A DNA stretch of 64,000 nt from Neopestalotiopsis rosae (lineage: Eukaryota > Ascomycota > Sordariomycetes > Amphisphaeriales > Sporocadaceae): NCBI GenBank assembly GCA_023078685.1, contig JALGAS010000001.1:6324001-6388000 (forward strand), read 5' to 3'. Below the pieces are notes generated by a model that saw only the letters and a program-made list of their open reading frames with translations, was not told the DNA's origin and ran no database searches. Shown here one piece after another: positions 53,514 to 64,000 of this stretch. Each line of letters opens with the position of its first letter. Positions within the stretch are counted from its first letter, which is position 1. A program made the translations under genes and the position numbers.

Positions 53514-53918
53514 ATGGCGTTTGCTAGATCAAAACCAACTGGTTCGGTCCAAATCCGCGAATTTGTTCGAAACAGTGCCGCTCGAGCGGGCGCGAAGTCA
53601 GTTTGGGGCAGCTACGATTCGTCCTTGCTTACTCCCAACCGAAACGACTCGCAGTCGTCTTTGAGCGCAAGGAACCGTCAGTTCAATCGCCCAGTGTCAA
53701 ACATGACCACTGTTGGCGATCATCAGCTTGCTGCGGAACTTCGCAAGATGTCAGGATTCACCAGACAGGGGCTCAATTTGGACGGCACCGCCTTCGACTT
53801 GGACCTGACACGACCGACTTCTTTCAACCGCGCTTCGATGGACAACGCTGCATCGTGTCGAAACAATGGAAAGCCTGATGAGAGCTACACAATGTCCGAA
53901 GCGACCGAGGAAGACTAG
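53514..53918 (+). CDS. Small ORF after TAF12, unrecognised
   Basis: An open frame of 134 residues starting 88 bases after the TAF12 stop. Content: Arg/Ser/Asn-rich with QIREFVRNSAARAG, HQLAAELRKMSGF and an acidic end (MSEATEED). Codon use is similar to its neighbours and no introns are needed. No family is recognised. It could be a separate small gene, a coding exon of another isoform, or simply TAF12 3' UTR. Confidence 0.42.
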   Translation: MAFARSKPTGSVQIREFVRNSAARAGAKSVWGSYDSSLLTPNRNDSQSSLSARNRQFNRPVSNMTTVGDHQLAAELRKMSGFTRQGLNLDGTAFDLDLTRPTSFNRASMDNAASCRNNGKPDESYTMSEATEED

Positions 53919-55788
53919 GCTAAATCTTTCTGGTTGCCATGTATTCTTATTCGTTCAGAGACGCGTCGCGTTTGTATTTCTTTGGCGTCCCGGTCATTCT
54001 TGCTTTTGGGCACAGTTTGAAAATATCCCTTGTGATTTCATACGTGGCACCGCAAACATTCATCAGGATGGTGGGCCGCTCGTGGATTGCCATCAAACTT
54101 ATCTGGCAAAAGTAAAGGCGTTGTGCGTTTGGTTTCTGCTTTTTTATTCTCAAGGGGGGCATCAGGTCAGATAATACCCAATACGTAAGTGAATGATAAT
54201 GAGTTCATCAAAACAACCTAAACTTGTAGGAGTCAGACACAGGTTCGTGACGCTATACACTTCTTGGCCCATCTCAAGTGAATCAACACCCAAGTAGAGT
54301 AATTGGTATTAAATTACAAAAGTCTACATTCGAATCACACGATTATGGAGGTGTTCAACTGGCACTCAGAGCCTCTTGATCGCTAATTTAAGTTTGCCGG
54401 ACGAACTGTAATCTGAAAGAGACGATAATCTTGAAAATGCGACAAAATGACGACAGTAAACACTATTTTCTATTGTTGGGGTATGGAACGATAAGGAAAA
54501 ACGCTTATAGCAAGACTGTATAGTGTATTCATGAGGAGATATCCCTATTCAACCGTTTGAATTCATTGACTGGGAGGAGCATAATGTACTTGATTGAAAG
54601 GATTACAAGACAAGTGGAAGACACAGAGAGGTGCTAGAAATTGAGGCAATAGGCAATATACCTCATTGGCAGTAGACATGTGCTTCTTTCCTGCAACACC
54701 AACATTGGAATTGGAGATACTGTTACACATACGAAGCGCTTTATTAGTGTCCCGCGATCAATCATAGGACAGGCAAAAAGCCATCGGACATAGCTCCAGC
54801 TCTCATAATCGACAAGGCAGTGGAGGCAGTCAAGGCAGCATTGCAAACGTCAGTGAGTCCACTTTTTTGAGCTGCGGCTGCTGACTTGGGCTCCACGCGC
54901 CGGCACTTTTGCCAAAGAGGTACGAACAAGCTACTTTATAGCTGTGTACTGATGCCGTGGCAACTCAAGTACTTTTCTAGCTCATCAAAGTACTGCAAAA
55001 TCCTGGCTTGTCTTCTTTGGGACTAGAGTTATCTATGAGCTTCTGCTGTGTTGCGCCAGCATTTCAGCAAAACAAGCCAAAACAGACACTGGAATCGTAG
55101 TGGTAGAAGGGCCTGGGAGCTCACCCTTTACAGCGTTTGGCGCCTAGAAACGCATTCAGTAAGCAGAGCTGCTTGAAGGTAGCAACACAGCTCAACCCGC
55201 TGTACTGTGATTTTGGGAAACTGCTCTTGCTCTCCCACCTGTTCGTCCCCAACTTGTACCATCATCCAAACACCAGAAAATTTCTGTGAGCTTACGAATA
55301 GAGGGCAGGATCAAAACTGCTGATTTGTCTGACAATTTTCCAACCCTGCAATCTTGACCTCTGCAACTATACACATCTTCAGAATAGTATATCCTCGAGG
55401 CAAGTCGCAGTCGCCCACCCAAGTAAGACCCACTCAGCACGCGATCGAGGGCCGCCTTAACAAGCAGCTCCAAAGCAGCCCAAGCAGTGAACACAGCTGG
55501 CAAAGCTCGCCCCAATTTCTGCAGGGCCCCAGCCGTCAACGTACTGGCACGCTTTCTGTCTGGTGACTGGTCCCAACACTACGACTACACACTACTGACG
55601 ACGGACCACCAGACCTGGACCTTACCTACGACGAACGACGCTTGCACTTGAACGTTCATCCATCATCATCTCCCACCTCTCCGCTTATCAAAACCCCCCA
55701 TCTGCACCTTCACTCCCAACCCGCGATCCCATTGAAACATCGCTCCTTCCCCACGCCCTCGGCCGTTCGCCTCACAGCTGCCGACACC
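53919..55788. other. Intergenic, 1.9 kb, RPN3 promoter side
   Basis: No gene or RNA is supported. A near-match to the proteasome control element, GCTGGCAAA (yeast PACE is GGTGGCAAA), is at 55496-55504, about 285 bases before the RPN3 start; its use here is inference. The last 200 bases are C-rich leader. Confidence 0.45.
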
Positions 55789-57696
55789 ATGCCCAGCAAA
55801 ACACCGAACCGCAACGGCAAGCCGGTCGAGAACGGCGTCAACAGGAACCAGGATGTTGAGATGACAGATGAGAAGTCGACTACCAAGGGCGGCAAGGCCA
55901 AGAAGGGCGGCAAGGAGGGCGAGGACATGACAGTCGTCGTGCCCCCATCGAAAAACAACAAGCAGTCAAACACAACGCCGTCCGCTGACGCCGATGGGGA
56001 TGTTGCCATGGACGAGTCGGACAAGACCGAGGAGCTCGAGGTCAAGGTAGATCCCGTCACCCAAGCCATCGCAGGTATGTGCATCCAAAGCTTTCCCCTC
56101 ATTGCTATTCTATTCACCTTGCCCTCGCTCGGTGTCAATGTGATCTCTCTAACCCAGGGTGCCCGATAGATATCAAGAGCAACTTCGCCCTGCTCGACCG
56201 GGCTGTGACATTGTTTGATGCTAGATTTACACTGCGAGCGCTGCGATCCATCTCCTCCTTGCGTAAGCGCCTGACTCCCGATATCATTGCACAAGCCATT
56301 GCCGAATCCTTCCCCGCTGCTTCACCATCAGCAAGCGTTGCGAAACAGTTGTTGGCTGCTGTCGGCAAGCAGGATGTTGCCCTCGGCCGCCAGTCCGGCC
56401 CGGAGATGGATATTGATAGCGAGTCCAAGGCACCCAGCAAGAACGGCACCAAGAAGGACAAGGAGTTGATCCCCGAAGTCGATATCTTCCTGGGCATTCT
56501 TATTCAGGTTCAGCTGTTCGACTCCAAACAGTACCAACAGGGTGCCAACTTCTCCAACTACCTCTCAGAGCGCATCCACTCCCTCAACAGGCGGACTCTC
56601 GATTCACTGTCCGCTAAGGTCTACTTTTACTACTCTCTGTTCTGTGAACAGCTAGCTCCGCTCCCGCCGTCTCCTCAGTCTCCCATTGTCTCGATCAGAC
56701 CCAAGCTGCTGGCGGCACTCCGAACTGCGGTACTGCGCAAGGATGTTGACACACAGGCCTCGGTCATTGTGCTGCTCCTCCGCAACTACCTTCTCACCTC
56801 GCATATTTCTCAGGCCGACCTGCTCGTATCTCACGCCCAGTTCCCCGAAAACGCTGCCAACAACCAGGTCGCACGATACCTTTACTACCTGGGCCGAATT
56901 CGCGCCATTCAACTGCGGTACACCGAAGCGCATGAGCATCTGACGGCTGCCACTCGCAAGGCTCCCGCCAGCTCCTGCGCCCTTGGTTTCTCGCAGACTG
57001 CCACGAAGCTTTTGCTCGTAGTGGAGTTGCTTATGGGTGATATCCCGGAAAGAGCTACATTCCGTGCCACCAACATGGAGCAAGCTCTGCACCCCTACTT
57101 CCTGCTTGTCCAGGCCGTCCGCGTTGGAAACCTCGAGGATTTTGAGACCACCATTGCCGACCACGCTGAGGCGTTCCGCCGAGACGGTACATACACCTTG
57201 ATCTTGCGTCTCCGTCAAAACGTCATCAAGACTGGTATTCGAATGATGAGTTTGAGCTATAGCCGTATTTCCCTTCGCGACATTTGCATTCGTCTGCACC
57301 TCGGTAGTGAAGAGAGCGCCGAATATATCGTAGCCAAGGCAATTAGGGACGGTGTAATTGAGGCTACACTGGATCGGGAGCGCGGCTTCATGAAGAGCAA
57401 GGAAGTTGGCGATGTATATGCCACGCGGGAGCCGGGTGAGGCTTTCCACGACCGTATCCGTGCTTGTCTTACTCTTCACGACGAAAGCGTCAAGGTATGT
57501 CCAATCGCCACACGGCAGAAAGCATGATCATTGACTAACTTACACTCTACAGGCTATGCGATTCCCCATGAACCAGCACCGCCTTGAACTTAAGAACGCG
57601 CAGGAGGCACGAGAGCGCGAGCGTGAAATGGCAAAGGAGATTCAGGAGGGTGACCTGGATGAAGATGACCTCGGTGGTGACTTTGAGGGCATGTAA
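55789..57696 (+). CDS. RPN3: 26S proteasome regulatory subunit Rpn3 (PSMD3)
   Basis: Three exons (55789-56074, 56170-57494, 57553-57696) with 95- and 58-nt introns give 584 residues. The first ~95 residues are Lys/Gly-rich and disordered. The helical TPR-like solenoid begins near DIKSNFALLDRAV, and the PCI module occupies the C-terminal third: HPYFLLVQAVRVGNLEDFE, YTLILRLRQNVIKTGIRMM, YSRISLRDICIRLHL and the winged-helix end VAKAIRDGVIEATLD. The closing tail is acidic (DLDEDDLGGDFEGM). The subunit is part of the lid of the 19S particle. Exon boundaries are phase-consistent and required to join SNFALLD and AMRFPMNQHRLE. Confidence 0.96.
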
Positions 57697-58797
57697 GGAC
57701 GGACAAAATACATTACTTTGGCCCGTGTATTTCTGGAAACGGCAAGGCAGCTATGTCCGGTCTTGCCTTTAATTCTTCTGGCTGATCTACGAGGACTTGG
57801 CCCAGAGAGATGGTACTCAATAAGGGACGCTGGTAGAGACGGGACATGGAGTCGAAGGAAAGCGATAACGCTTTGGGGGTATTAGGGCTGCGTTATACAG
57901 CATGAAATATTGGACCCCTCTGTATTATCTTGTTTTTGCAGCACACTGTACCTACGCAGGCGTCATGATTCAGAGCGAAGACTACATAATGGGCAATGTG
58001 CGTGAAGTACGTGCTGGTCATCCATTACGTGGTCATCATTCGTTGCCGCTGTCTTGACAATTTAGAAGCTGCTTTTCTTGTTGAGTACTGCTTGTTTCTC
58101 GACTGTGTAAGTGAAAATGCTGTCGTAGTTCATGATTTGCCCCATCGTCGGAAAGTAAACGGGACTGCGCCACTTTTATATAAAGAAAGGCGACGGGAAT
58201 AGAATCAAACTTCTAGCTTATATATAAAAGACTAGACCGTCATTGGACTTCTTTTCCTGTCAGTAATCAAAATCAAGTAAAACCCCGTCTTCTGAGACTT
58301 GCCTTCCGGGTTTCTTTGTCACACTCAATCAAGGCCTATAAAAATAGGCTACTCGGTTTCAGCAACACTGCTGTACGTCAACTAGGTACGCTGACATCTC
58401 GGGCGACACTTTCTTGTCGTGTCGATTTTGAAAATGAGAGTGATTCAATCCCGACCAATAATCGATGCCTGGTGACACGTACGTCAGACCCCGCAGATCC
58501 ATGATTCGTGGAAGGCTCCGAGAGGAATTCAAGAATCCGGTATTCAAATCTATATACGTTTGAAGCGGTAGACCCTTCAGTTTTGAGGTCCTGACTTGTT
58601 AAGCACGGCGACATTTCATTTCTTAAACAATACTTGCCCTTTTGACTTGACATATTTTTGCCCCAGCTCCATCTTTTCAGAATCTTAAATTTGAAGTTGG
58701 GCAAATATACCCTGCAGCCTTTTCGCTGTCCGACCTACCAAGATTACACGTTTTATCGCACACATTACACTCGAATCAGACAGCCCAACTGCTCGTT
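57697..58797. other. Intergenic
   Basis: 1.1 kb without a supported gene. AT-rich second half, pyrimidine-rich just before 58798. Confidence 0.5.
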
Positions 58798-59523
58798 ATG
58801 GCAAACATCCACCAAGAAAATATGCCAGACCCATTCCTAAACCAGAGCAGCAGCAGCAGCAGCAGAAACGCCACTGCCAGCACCAACGGCGAGACCACGG
58901 CAGCCAGCAAGCTCTACTTTGCCTACGGCTCCAACCTCTCGTCAACGCAAATGGCCCAGCGCTGCCCCGGCGCCACCGCCGTAGGCCTGGCTCACCTGTC
59001 TGGCTGGGACTGGATCATCAACGAGCGGCGCTATGCCAACGTGGTGCAACAACAGCCGGTGCCCCTCGACGGAGCGGCTGACAAGGCGGATCCCGGCGTC
59101 TACGGCGTGCTGTACCGCCTCCCACCCGCAGATGAAAAGGAACTCGACCTATGCGAAGGCGTGCCATGGGCGTATCAAAAGGTCATGTTGGAGGTCACTA
59201 TGATCTCGGCTCCCGATAGCGAGAGCGGCACAGATGAAGAACAAGAAAAAGAAAAATACAATCAAATCGTAACGACCAGTACGGCACCAGTAGCAGCAGC
59301 AACAGCAACAACAGCATCAAAAGCGGTCTCGGCCCTCGTCTATGTCGATTTCGACAATGTGCGGCCCGCCGACCCCATGCCCGAGTACGTCGGCAGAATG
59401 GGCCGTGGGGTGCGGGAGGCTCACCGCACGTGGGGGTTCCCCGAGTGGTTTGCGGACCGGGTCATGAAGAAGTACATTCCCGGACTGGAGTGGAAGGAGA
59501 AAAAAAGAAATAAGAGTGCTTAA
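58798..59523 (+). CDS. Gamma-glutamylcyclotransferase-like enzyme
   Basis: A single exon of 241 residues. After a low-complexity start (six consecutive Ser codons at ~58847-58865, encoded by an AGC repeat) the GGCT fold begins: LYFAYGSNLSSTQMAQRC is the substrate-binding loop motif, with GVLYRLPPADEKELDLCEGVP (catalytic Glu in CEGV) and an AYQK strand. The segment GTDEEQEKEKYNQ plus a TTSTAPVAA tract form an insertion before the last strands (SALVYVDFDNVRPADP, PEYVGRM). The family releases 5-oxoproline from gamma-glutamyl peptides or amines in glutathione turnover. The substrate is not fixed; AIG2-like members are related. Confidence 0.88.
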   Translation: MANIHQENMPDPFLNQSSSSSSRNATASTNGETTAASKLYFAYGSNLSSTQMAQRCPGATAVGLAHLSGWDWIINERRYANVVQQQPVPLDGAADKADPGVYGVLYRLPPADEKELDLCEGVPWAYQKVMLEVTMISAPDSESGTDEEQEKEKYNQIVTTSTAPVAAATATTASKAVSALVYVDFDNVRPADPMPEYVGRMGRGVREAHRTWGFPEWFADRVMKKYIPGLEWKEKKRNKSA

Positions 59524-60696
59524 CAACTAGAAGATGCAGGGGAAGTTGGGGCACATCTTAAACAGTGGTCCTCCCTTTTTTTCTGGATTCCCCTGGGAAA
59601 GGGACAAATAACAATACTCTTTTTACGAAACGATATCGGGATGCTGCCTGGTTCTGCTGACGAGGCTATAGGCGGTATGAGGAGATAGGGAGATCGGAAA
59701 TGACGGGTAAAACGCTTAGAACGCGGAAAGAACGCTTGAGGCGCCTAGGACGCCTAAAACGCTTTACAATGTTCGGCCCTTCGGCCTTGGCCTCTGCACG
59801 TTTTTGTGAGTGACAGAGAGGAAAGAGGCAGCGATCGCATCTTGTGCCAAGCACTGTGTGACTCAATGATGATATACCTACTTGGTAGGGCAGTATGGTT
59901 GGTGTCGTTCTTGTGTCCTAGGGGTAGTTCGTTGAATGATTGACTAGTTGTTTCCCCAGGTCTGTAGTTCTATCTAAGCTGCTTCGCACGAATCTCGCGC
60001 GATGAGTCGAAGGGGTGCCGGCAGAGTATGGGTGAGCAGTCTGATAGTTTAACGATTCCCAGGATGAAGTCCTTCAATGACAATTCCGTGTCTGAGAGGA
60101 TTCAAATCCTTTCAAAGTACAACTGACGAGTAATGCTGCAAGCTGTCAGTGGGGCCCTTATGGAATATAGTACTGGTCAGAATTTTTTGTAAACATTGAC
60201 CAACTTCCCCAGTGTTTGATTTGTATTTGGAAGTCAACCTGGGGGCGGAATAGTATGCAAAAACCAATCTTGCTCCACTAACCTCGCAAAACATGACGTC
60301 GACTAGAACAAATTGAGTCTGTTTTCATGAGTTCAAAGTCATTGCCGTGTCATATCCGAGCCCGGCGTGCCCAGCGGTACAACGCGGGCCCAACGAGAAG
60401 CACTCCACAGCGGAGCACGATAAGTCTAGAGATAGGGCGAATTTCTAATCAAACAGGGGATACTCTGTGCCGGGAATAGTTTTTTCTTTTTGCATGTGTG
60501 ACTTGGCTTCCAAGGCCGTGGTCGGCGGTATTATAAAGTGTGACGGCCCTTGCTGCTCCTGGTCATCACCTTATCACTTCCGCTCCGCCTTTGGTTTGAG
60601 GAACAAAGCGTCTCGTCTGCTCTGCATCTGACGGCATCACCAGGGACAGAGGTCAAGGGATTTACAAGGGATCGAAAAGACAGACACCCAGGCAAG
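59524..60696. other. Intergenic, MFS transporter promoter region
   Basis: No gene is supported. A run of imperfect GCGCCTAGGACGCCTAAAACGC units is at about 59710-59765. TATTATAAAG near 60530 may be a TATA-like element before the transporter. Confidence 0.45.
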
Positions 60697-62645
60697 ATGC
60701 AGTCCTACCTTCAATCTCGGCGCATCGGTCTCGCTGTGCAAGCACAGATTGAACGAGGCCGCGATAGAGCAGCACTGATAACACATAATAGTGGCGGCCT
60801 AGCGCAGCCGCAACAACAGCATCATGGCGATGACGGCATCAGTCGGCAGGATCCCGAACCTGCGGCCTTGTTCGAGGAGAAATCCGAGGTGCCAGCGGTA
60901 GAGGGGTTCCAGCGACCAGAAGGCGATGTTGAACGCCAAATCTCTTCAAGGTCTTCCACGTCCAGCAGTACCGGTGAAGAAGATGAAGATCCGGGCACGG
61001 CCGCCTACAGAACTCAGACCGCAACGACCCAGTACAGCGCCCGCGGGGCTCTGGGCCACTCTCTCACCGGCATCCACGCCCGCGATCGGGCTACGCACGA
61101 AGGAAAGGGATCCAAAGTTTTTGTTGTCGGCTGGGAAGGTCCTGATGATCCTGCAAACCCTCGAAACTGGACAGTCACCAAGCGGGTGTGCTGTACCCTG
61201 CAAATCAGCTTGATCGCGGGAGCTGTCGGCTGTGCAAGTGGTATTGATGCCACTATCCTGCCCCAGGCTGCGGCGGATCTGGGAGTAAGCGATGTGGCAG
61301 AGAGTCTGGCGACTGGTAAGTTGCCCATTCTAGCACTCGATCCGTCTCTAGAATTTTGAAGGATCATCCAAGGCGCATAACGGGTTTTTCGTCGGCCAGA
61401 GCAACTGACATACAAATAGGAATGTATCTTCTGGGACAAGGCCTCGGCGGTCTTATTGCTGGGCCCTTCTCCGAGACTTTTGGACGGAATTATGTGTATG
61501 CGGGCTCCATGATCATCTTCATGTTATGGATCATGGCGTCCGGTTTGGCACCCAACTTTGGTGCTCAGATCGTGTTCCGATTCTTTGCTGGTTTGGCTGC
61601 TTCGACGCCTTTGGTATGCTCGGGAGGCTCAGTGTCTGACATGTACAACAATCTCGAGAAGACGTGGGGTTTCCCGCTGTACGCGATCGCTGCCTTCGGC
61701 GGCCCTATGCTTGGTGCTGTCATGGGTGCATACATTGGCCCAAGTCCGCTTGTCTCATGGCGCTGGACCGAGTGGACTACAATGATCCTGGCCGGATTGA
61801 TTGTCGTCCTGGTCCTCTTGTTTATGCCCGAGACGTACCCCCCTCTCATTCTTCAGTGGAAGGCTCAACACCTTCGCCGACTCACTGGCGACGACCGATA
61901 TCGATCTGCTCACGAAATCGTTGATGCTACGCTGTTGAGTCGACTCAAAATCAGCATGTCACGACCCTTTCTCTTCTTGCCGGAACCCATCGTCCTGGCT
62001 ATGACACTCTACCTGTCTGTTGTCTATATCGTGCTCTTCACGTTCCTGATCGGCTGGCCGTGGATATTTGAGTATCCGTATGAGATTGGTCAGGGACTGA
62101 GCAACATCATCTTCATATCCATGTTTGTTGGCTTGCAGTTCACCTTTATACTGGTGCCAATTATTTACCGTATAACGATCAAGCACGTTAAGAAGGCACA
62201 AGCTCAGGGTGGAGATGGTAGCCAATTCGACCCTGAAGTTCGTCTTTGGTATGCCATGCTGGGGTCCGCCGTGGCAATTCCAACCTCTCTCTTCTGGATG
62301 GGCTGGACGTCCAATAAGAACATCTCCATCTGGTCGCCCATTCTTGCCGTGTGCTTGTTTGGATACGGCGTCATGGGTATTTTTATTTGCGCGTATATGT
62401 ACATCATAGATGCATACGAGATGTATTCGGCATCTGCATTGACCTTTGTTTCGTTGGTGCGCTACGTGTGCGCTGGCGGAATGACAGTGGTCGGAATCCC
62501 GTTCTACAAGAACATGGGAACCGCATATACGCTCACCATCTTGGCTTGCCTCTCCTGTCTGCTGGCCCCGATTCCGTACGTTCTCTACAAATGGGGCCAT
62601 CTGCTCAGGAAGAGAAGTAAATACGCATCCTCAAAGAACATCTAA
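60697..62645 (+). CDS. MFS transporter, DHA1 drug/polyamine type
   Basis: Two exons (60697-61315, 61420-62645) with a 104-nt intron give 614 residues. The ~150-residue N-terminal region is cytosolic, rich in Ser/Gln/Arg/Glu. The transporter part starts at DPANPRNWTVTKR, the block that precedes helix 1 in DHA1 members. Visible landmarks: GLIAGPFSETFGRNYVYAG (MFS motif A region), FRFFAGLAASTPLVCSGG (helix 4, like the MFS motif B region), WRWTEW (end of helix 6 loop), MPETYPP, and twelve hydrophobic segments in total. The C-terminal tail is basic. DHA1 proteins export drugs, polyamines or fungal metabolites by proton antiport; which substrate applies here cannot be told. The start ATG 60697 is preceded by non-ATG codons in frame. 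Confidence 0.9.
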
Positions 62646-64000
62646 GGCGCTTCCGCAAGGACAATTCGTCTCGAAAAGATCAGGGCGTTGCCGGAATGCC
62701 GCGACATACTTGGCGGGTCATCATTGGCGTTTTTGCCAGAAGTCTAGCGCAAGGTGTCGGAAGGTCTAGAGTTGGCTCAGGCTGCACAGAGAATGTGCCC
62801 AATCGAAATCGACTCTCATCCTCGTGTTCATGATCAGCACCAGCATATAGTCCCACCTGCCGGGTTTCCAATAGTAGCGACAGTAGCAGCATTTCGAGGG
62901 TTGTTCTTCTGTACTGAGTATGGTTGCTCTTAGTCGTGGATTGGATTGTGGCGGATTAAAACTGGGTTAGAAACATCGTCGGTGTCTTGGGATAGTAGAG
63001 CTGAGGACGCCATGAGGCGCCGCCGTCAGATTTGTTAGCGTTGTGCCTGGACTGTCAGGTGACAGGATTGAATGATTAATACGAAATTAATAGTGAAGAG
63101 ACAAAACACGAGCATTGAATGCTGTTCGAATTGTATCTGGAGTGTTTGAAGGTGACAAGGGGGCAACTTGACAATCCCTTGGCAGGCAAGGTGAACGAGC
63201 GGATTATGGCGGAGTGGGATTTTGGAGTAGCAGGGCGGGCCGAGGCCATGACAACGGAATGAATGACATTTCGCGGCGGCGGGTAAGCCAAGGAAATCTG
63301 CAACTGTACCTGCGTGTGGTGTCAGGCAAGGAGTCAGGGTGGCTGCAGCTCGCTCCATGGGTGTGCTACATTAGCTCTGGATGTGACTGCTTGGGTGTTA
63401 TGATCATTCTTTTTGACCCCTGATCGTCATTTCGTTACTTGCCGGCTAATCAAATCAAAGAAATATGTACATGCCTCATGAGACATGTCAATATTGAGTA
63501 GGCAAGTTCGTAGTAAAGTTTTCATGGCATGATAGTGCGTGTCTGTCTCGCGCCCTGAAGCTCGGGAATGACGCTGGGGAATAAAGAGAAATAATAAAAC
63601 CAAGGCGACAGAGGTGTTTAGTGGGTTGCTGATTGGCTAATTGGAAGGAAACTTCGTCTGAACATTAGAACGATTGGGGCTATGAAATATTATGCCGCAA
63701 GTGCTTATAGCAGTACAATTCAATATCCGTTTTCCGCGGAAGGTGATGGGTGCAAACAGCAGGAATATTGATCAGGTTCCCACACGTTTTTGTGGTTGGT
63801 GGCCTTGACGCACAATGACGGAATAGAACTCGACTTGAAACAAAATACGACGCGTTGTTCCTCTGGAGTGAGACTTGTGAAAACGTCAAAGTGGATGAGA
63901 GTCCTGGAGTATTCCCAAGGCCGGCATAGATTGGCGCTGCGAGAGAGGCAAGAGAGGACAACTCATGCTCTCGATCAAACATGTATTTCATGTCTTTGCA
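62646..64000. other. Intergenic to the window edge, 1.35 kb
   Basis: No gene on either strand is supported; short frames lack motifs. The edge may hold the upstream region of a gene beyond 64000. Confidence 0.45.

Noticed and set aside
54634..54846. Cysteine-rich 70-codon minus-strand frame
   Set aside because: No signal peptide or cysteine spacing of small secreted proteins; upstream and downstream show no splice-compatible exons.
56652..57479. 275-codon minus-strand frame
   Set aside because: Antisense to RPN3; composition follows the opposite strand codon bias.
60094..60112. T-arm-like GAGAGGATTCAAATCCTTTC
   Set aside because: A lone hairpin without acceptor or anticodon arm.
1..64000. 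CRISPR arrays, prophage or operons
   Set aside because: None seen; the window is a eukaryotic nuclear sequence with introns throughout.

Overview
The window is nuclear DNA of a filamentous ascomycete (Pezizomycotina, most likely a Sordariomycete; this placement is inference). The evidence is: many short GT-AG introns (about 46 to 141 nt) with CTAAC-type branch sites, roughly one gene per 2 kb on both strands, a fungal Zn2Cys6 regulator, a DASH-complex subunit, and a dispersed intron-containing tRNA-Phe. Spliced models were joined by hand by requiring GT/AG borders, phase continuity and family motifs across each junction.

Layout. 1-4.9 kb: the tail of an Sro7/Lgl-like gene, ISA2 (Fe-S assembly), an AT-rich gene-poor stretch with a possible gene remnant, and a small protein kinase. 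5-11 kb, all minus: an orphan kinesin motor, a cytochrome b5/acyl-CoA dehydrogenase fusion and an MDR enoyl reductase. 11.7-16.7 kb: tRNA-Phe plus a decayed tRNA, an F-box protein, a sedoheptulose/fructose bisphosphatase and a His/Ser-rich CxxC protein. 18-22.6 kb: an HSL-type esterase, FEN1/RAD27 and a mitochondrial carrier. 23-26.6 kb: two convergent secreted proteins, MRJP/yellow-like and GH127. 27.8-30.2 kb: a one-domain PAH (Sin3-type) protein, a tRNA-derived SINE-like element, and an unrecognised gene with an in-frame TAG. 30.8-34.7 kb: CCT7 and mitochondrial uS2m. 35.3-41.7 kb: a Zn2Cys6 factor, a second HSL esterase and a Bet v1-like protein. 42.3-46.2 kb: a Thr-rich multi-exon protein, a DsbA/FrnE-like protein and DASH Spc34. 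48.8-62.6 kb: a disordered acidic protein, TAF12, a small ORF, proteasome RPN3, a gamma-glutamylcyclotransferase-like enzyme and a DHA1-type MFS transporter.

Most genes are unrelated housekeeping functions in single-gene units (replication, chaperonin, proteasome, TFIID, kinetochore, mitoribosome, Fe-S). I see no biosynthetic cluster. The most unusual points are: a 5-nt microexon in FEN1 carrying the codon for catalytic Asp34; a gene whose conserved frame is broken by one TAG and which also has a GC-AG intron; a SINE-like element with tRNA-like Pol III boxes at both ends; a free-standing PAH domain; and a kinesin-like motor with a large insertion and no stalk.
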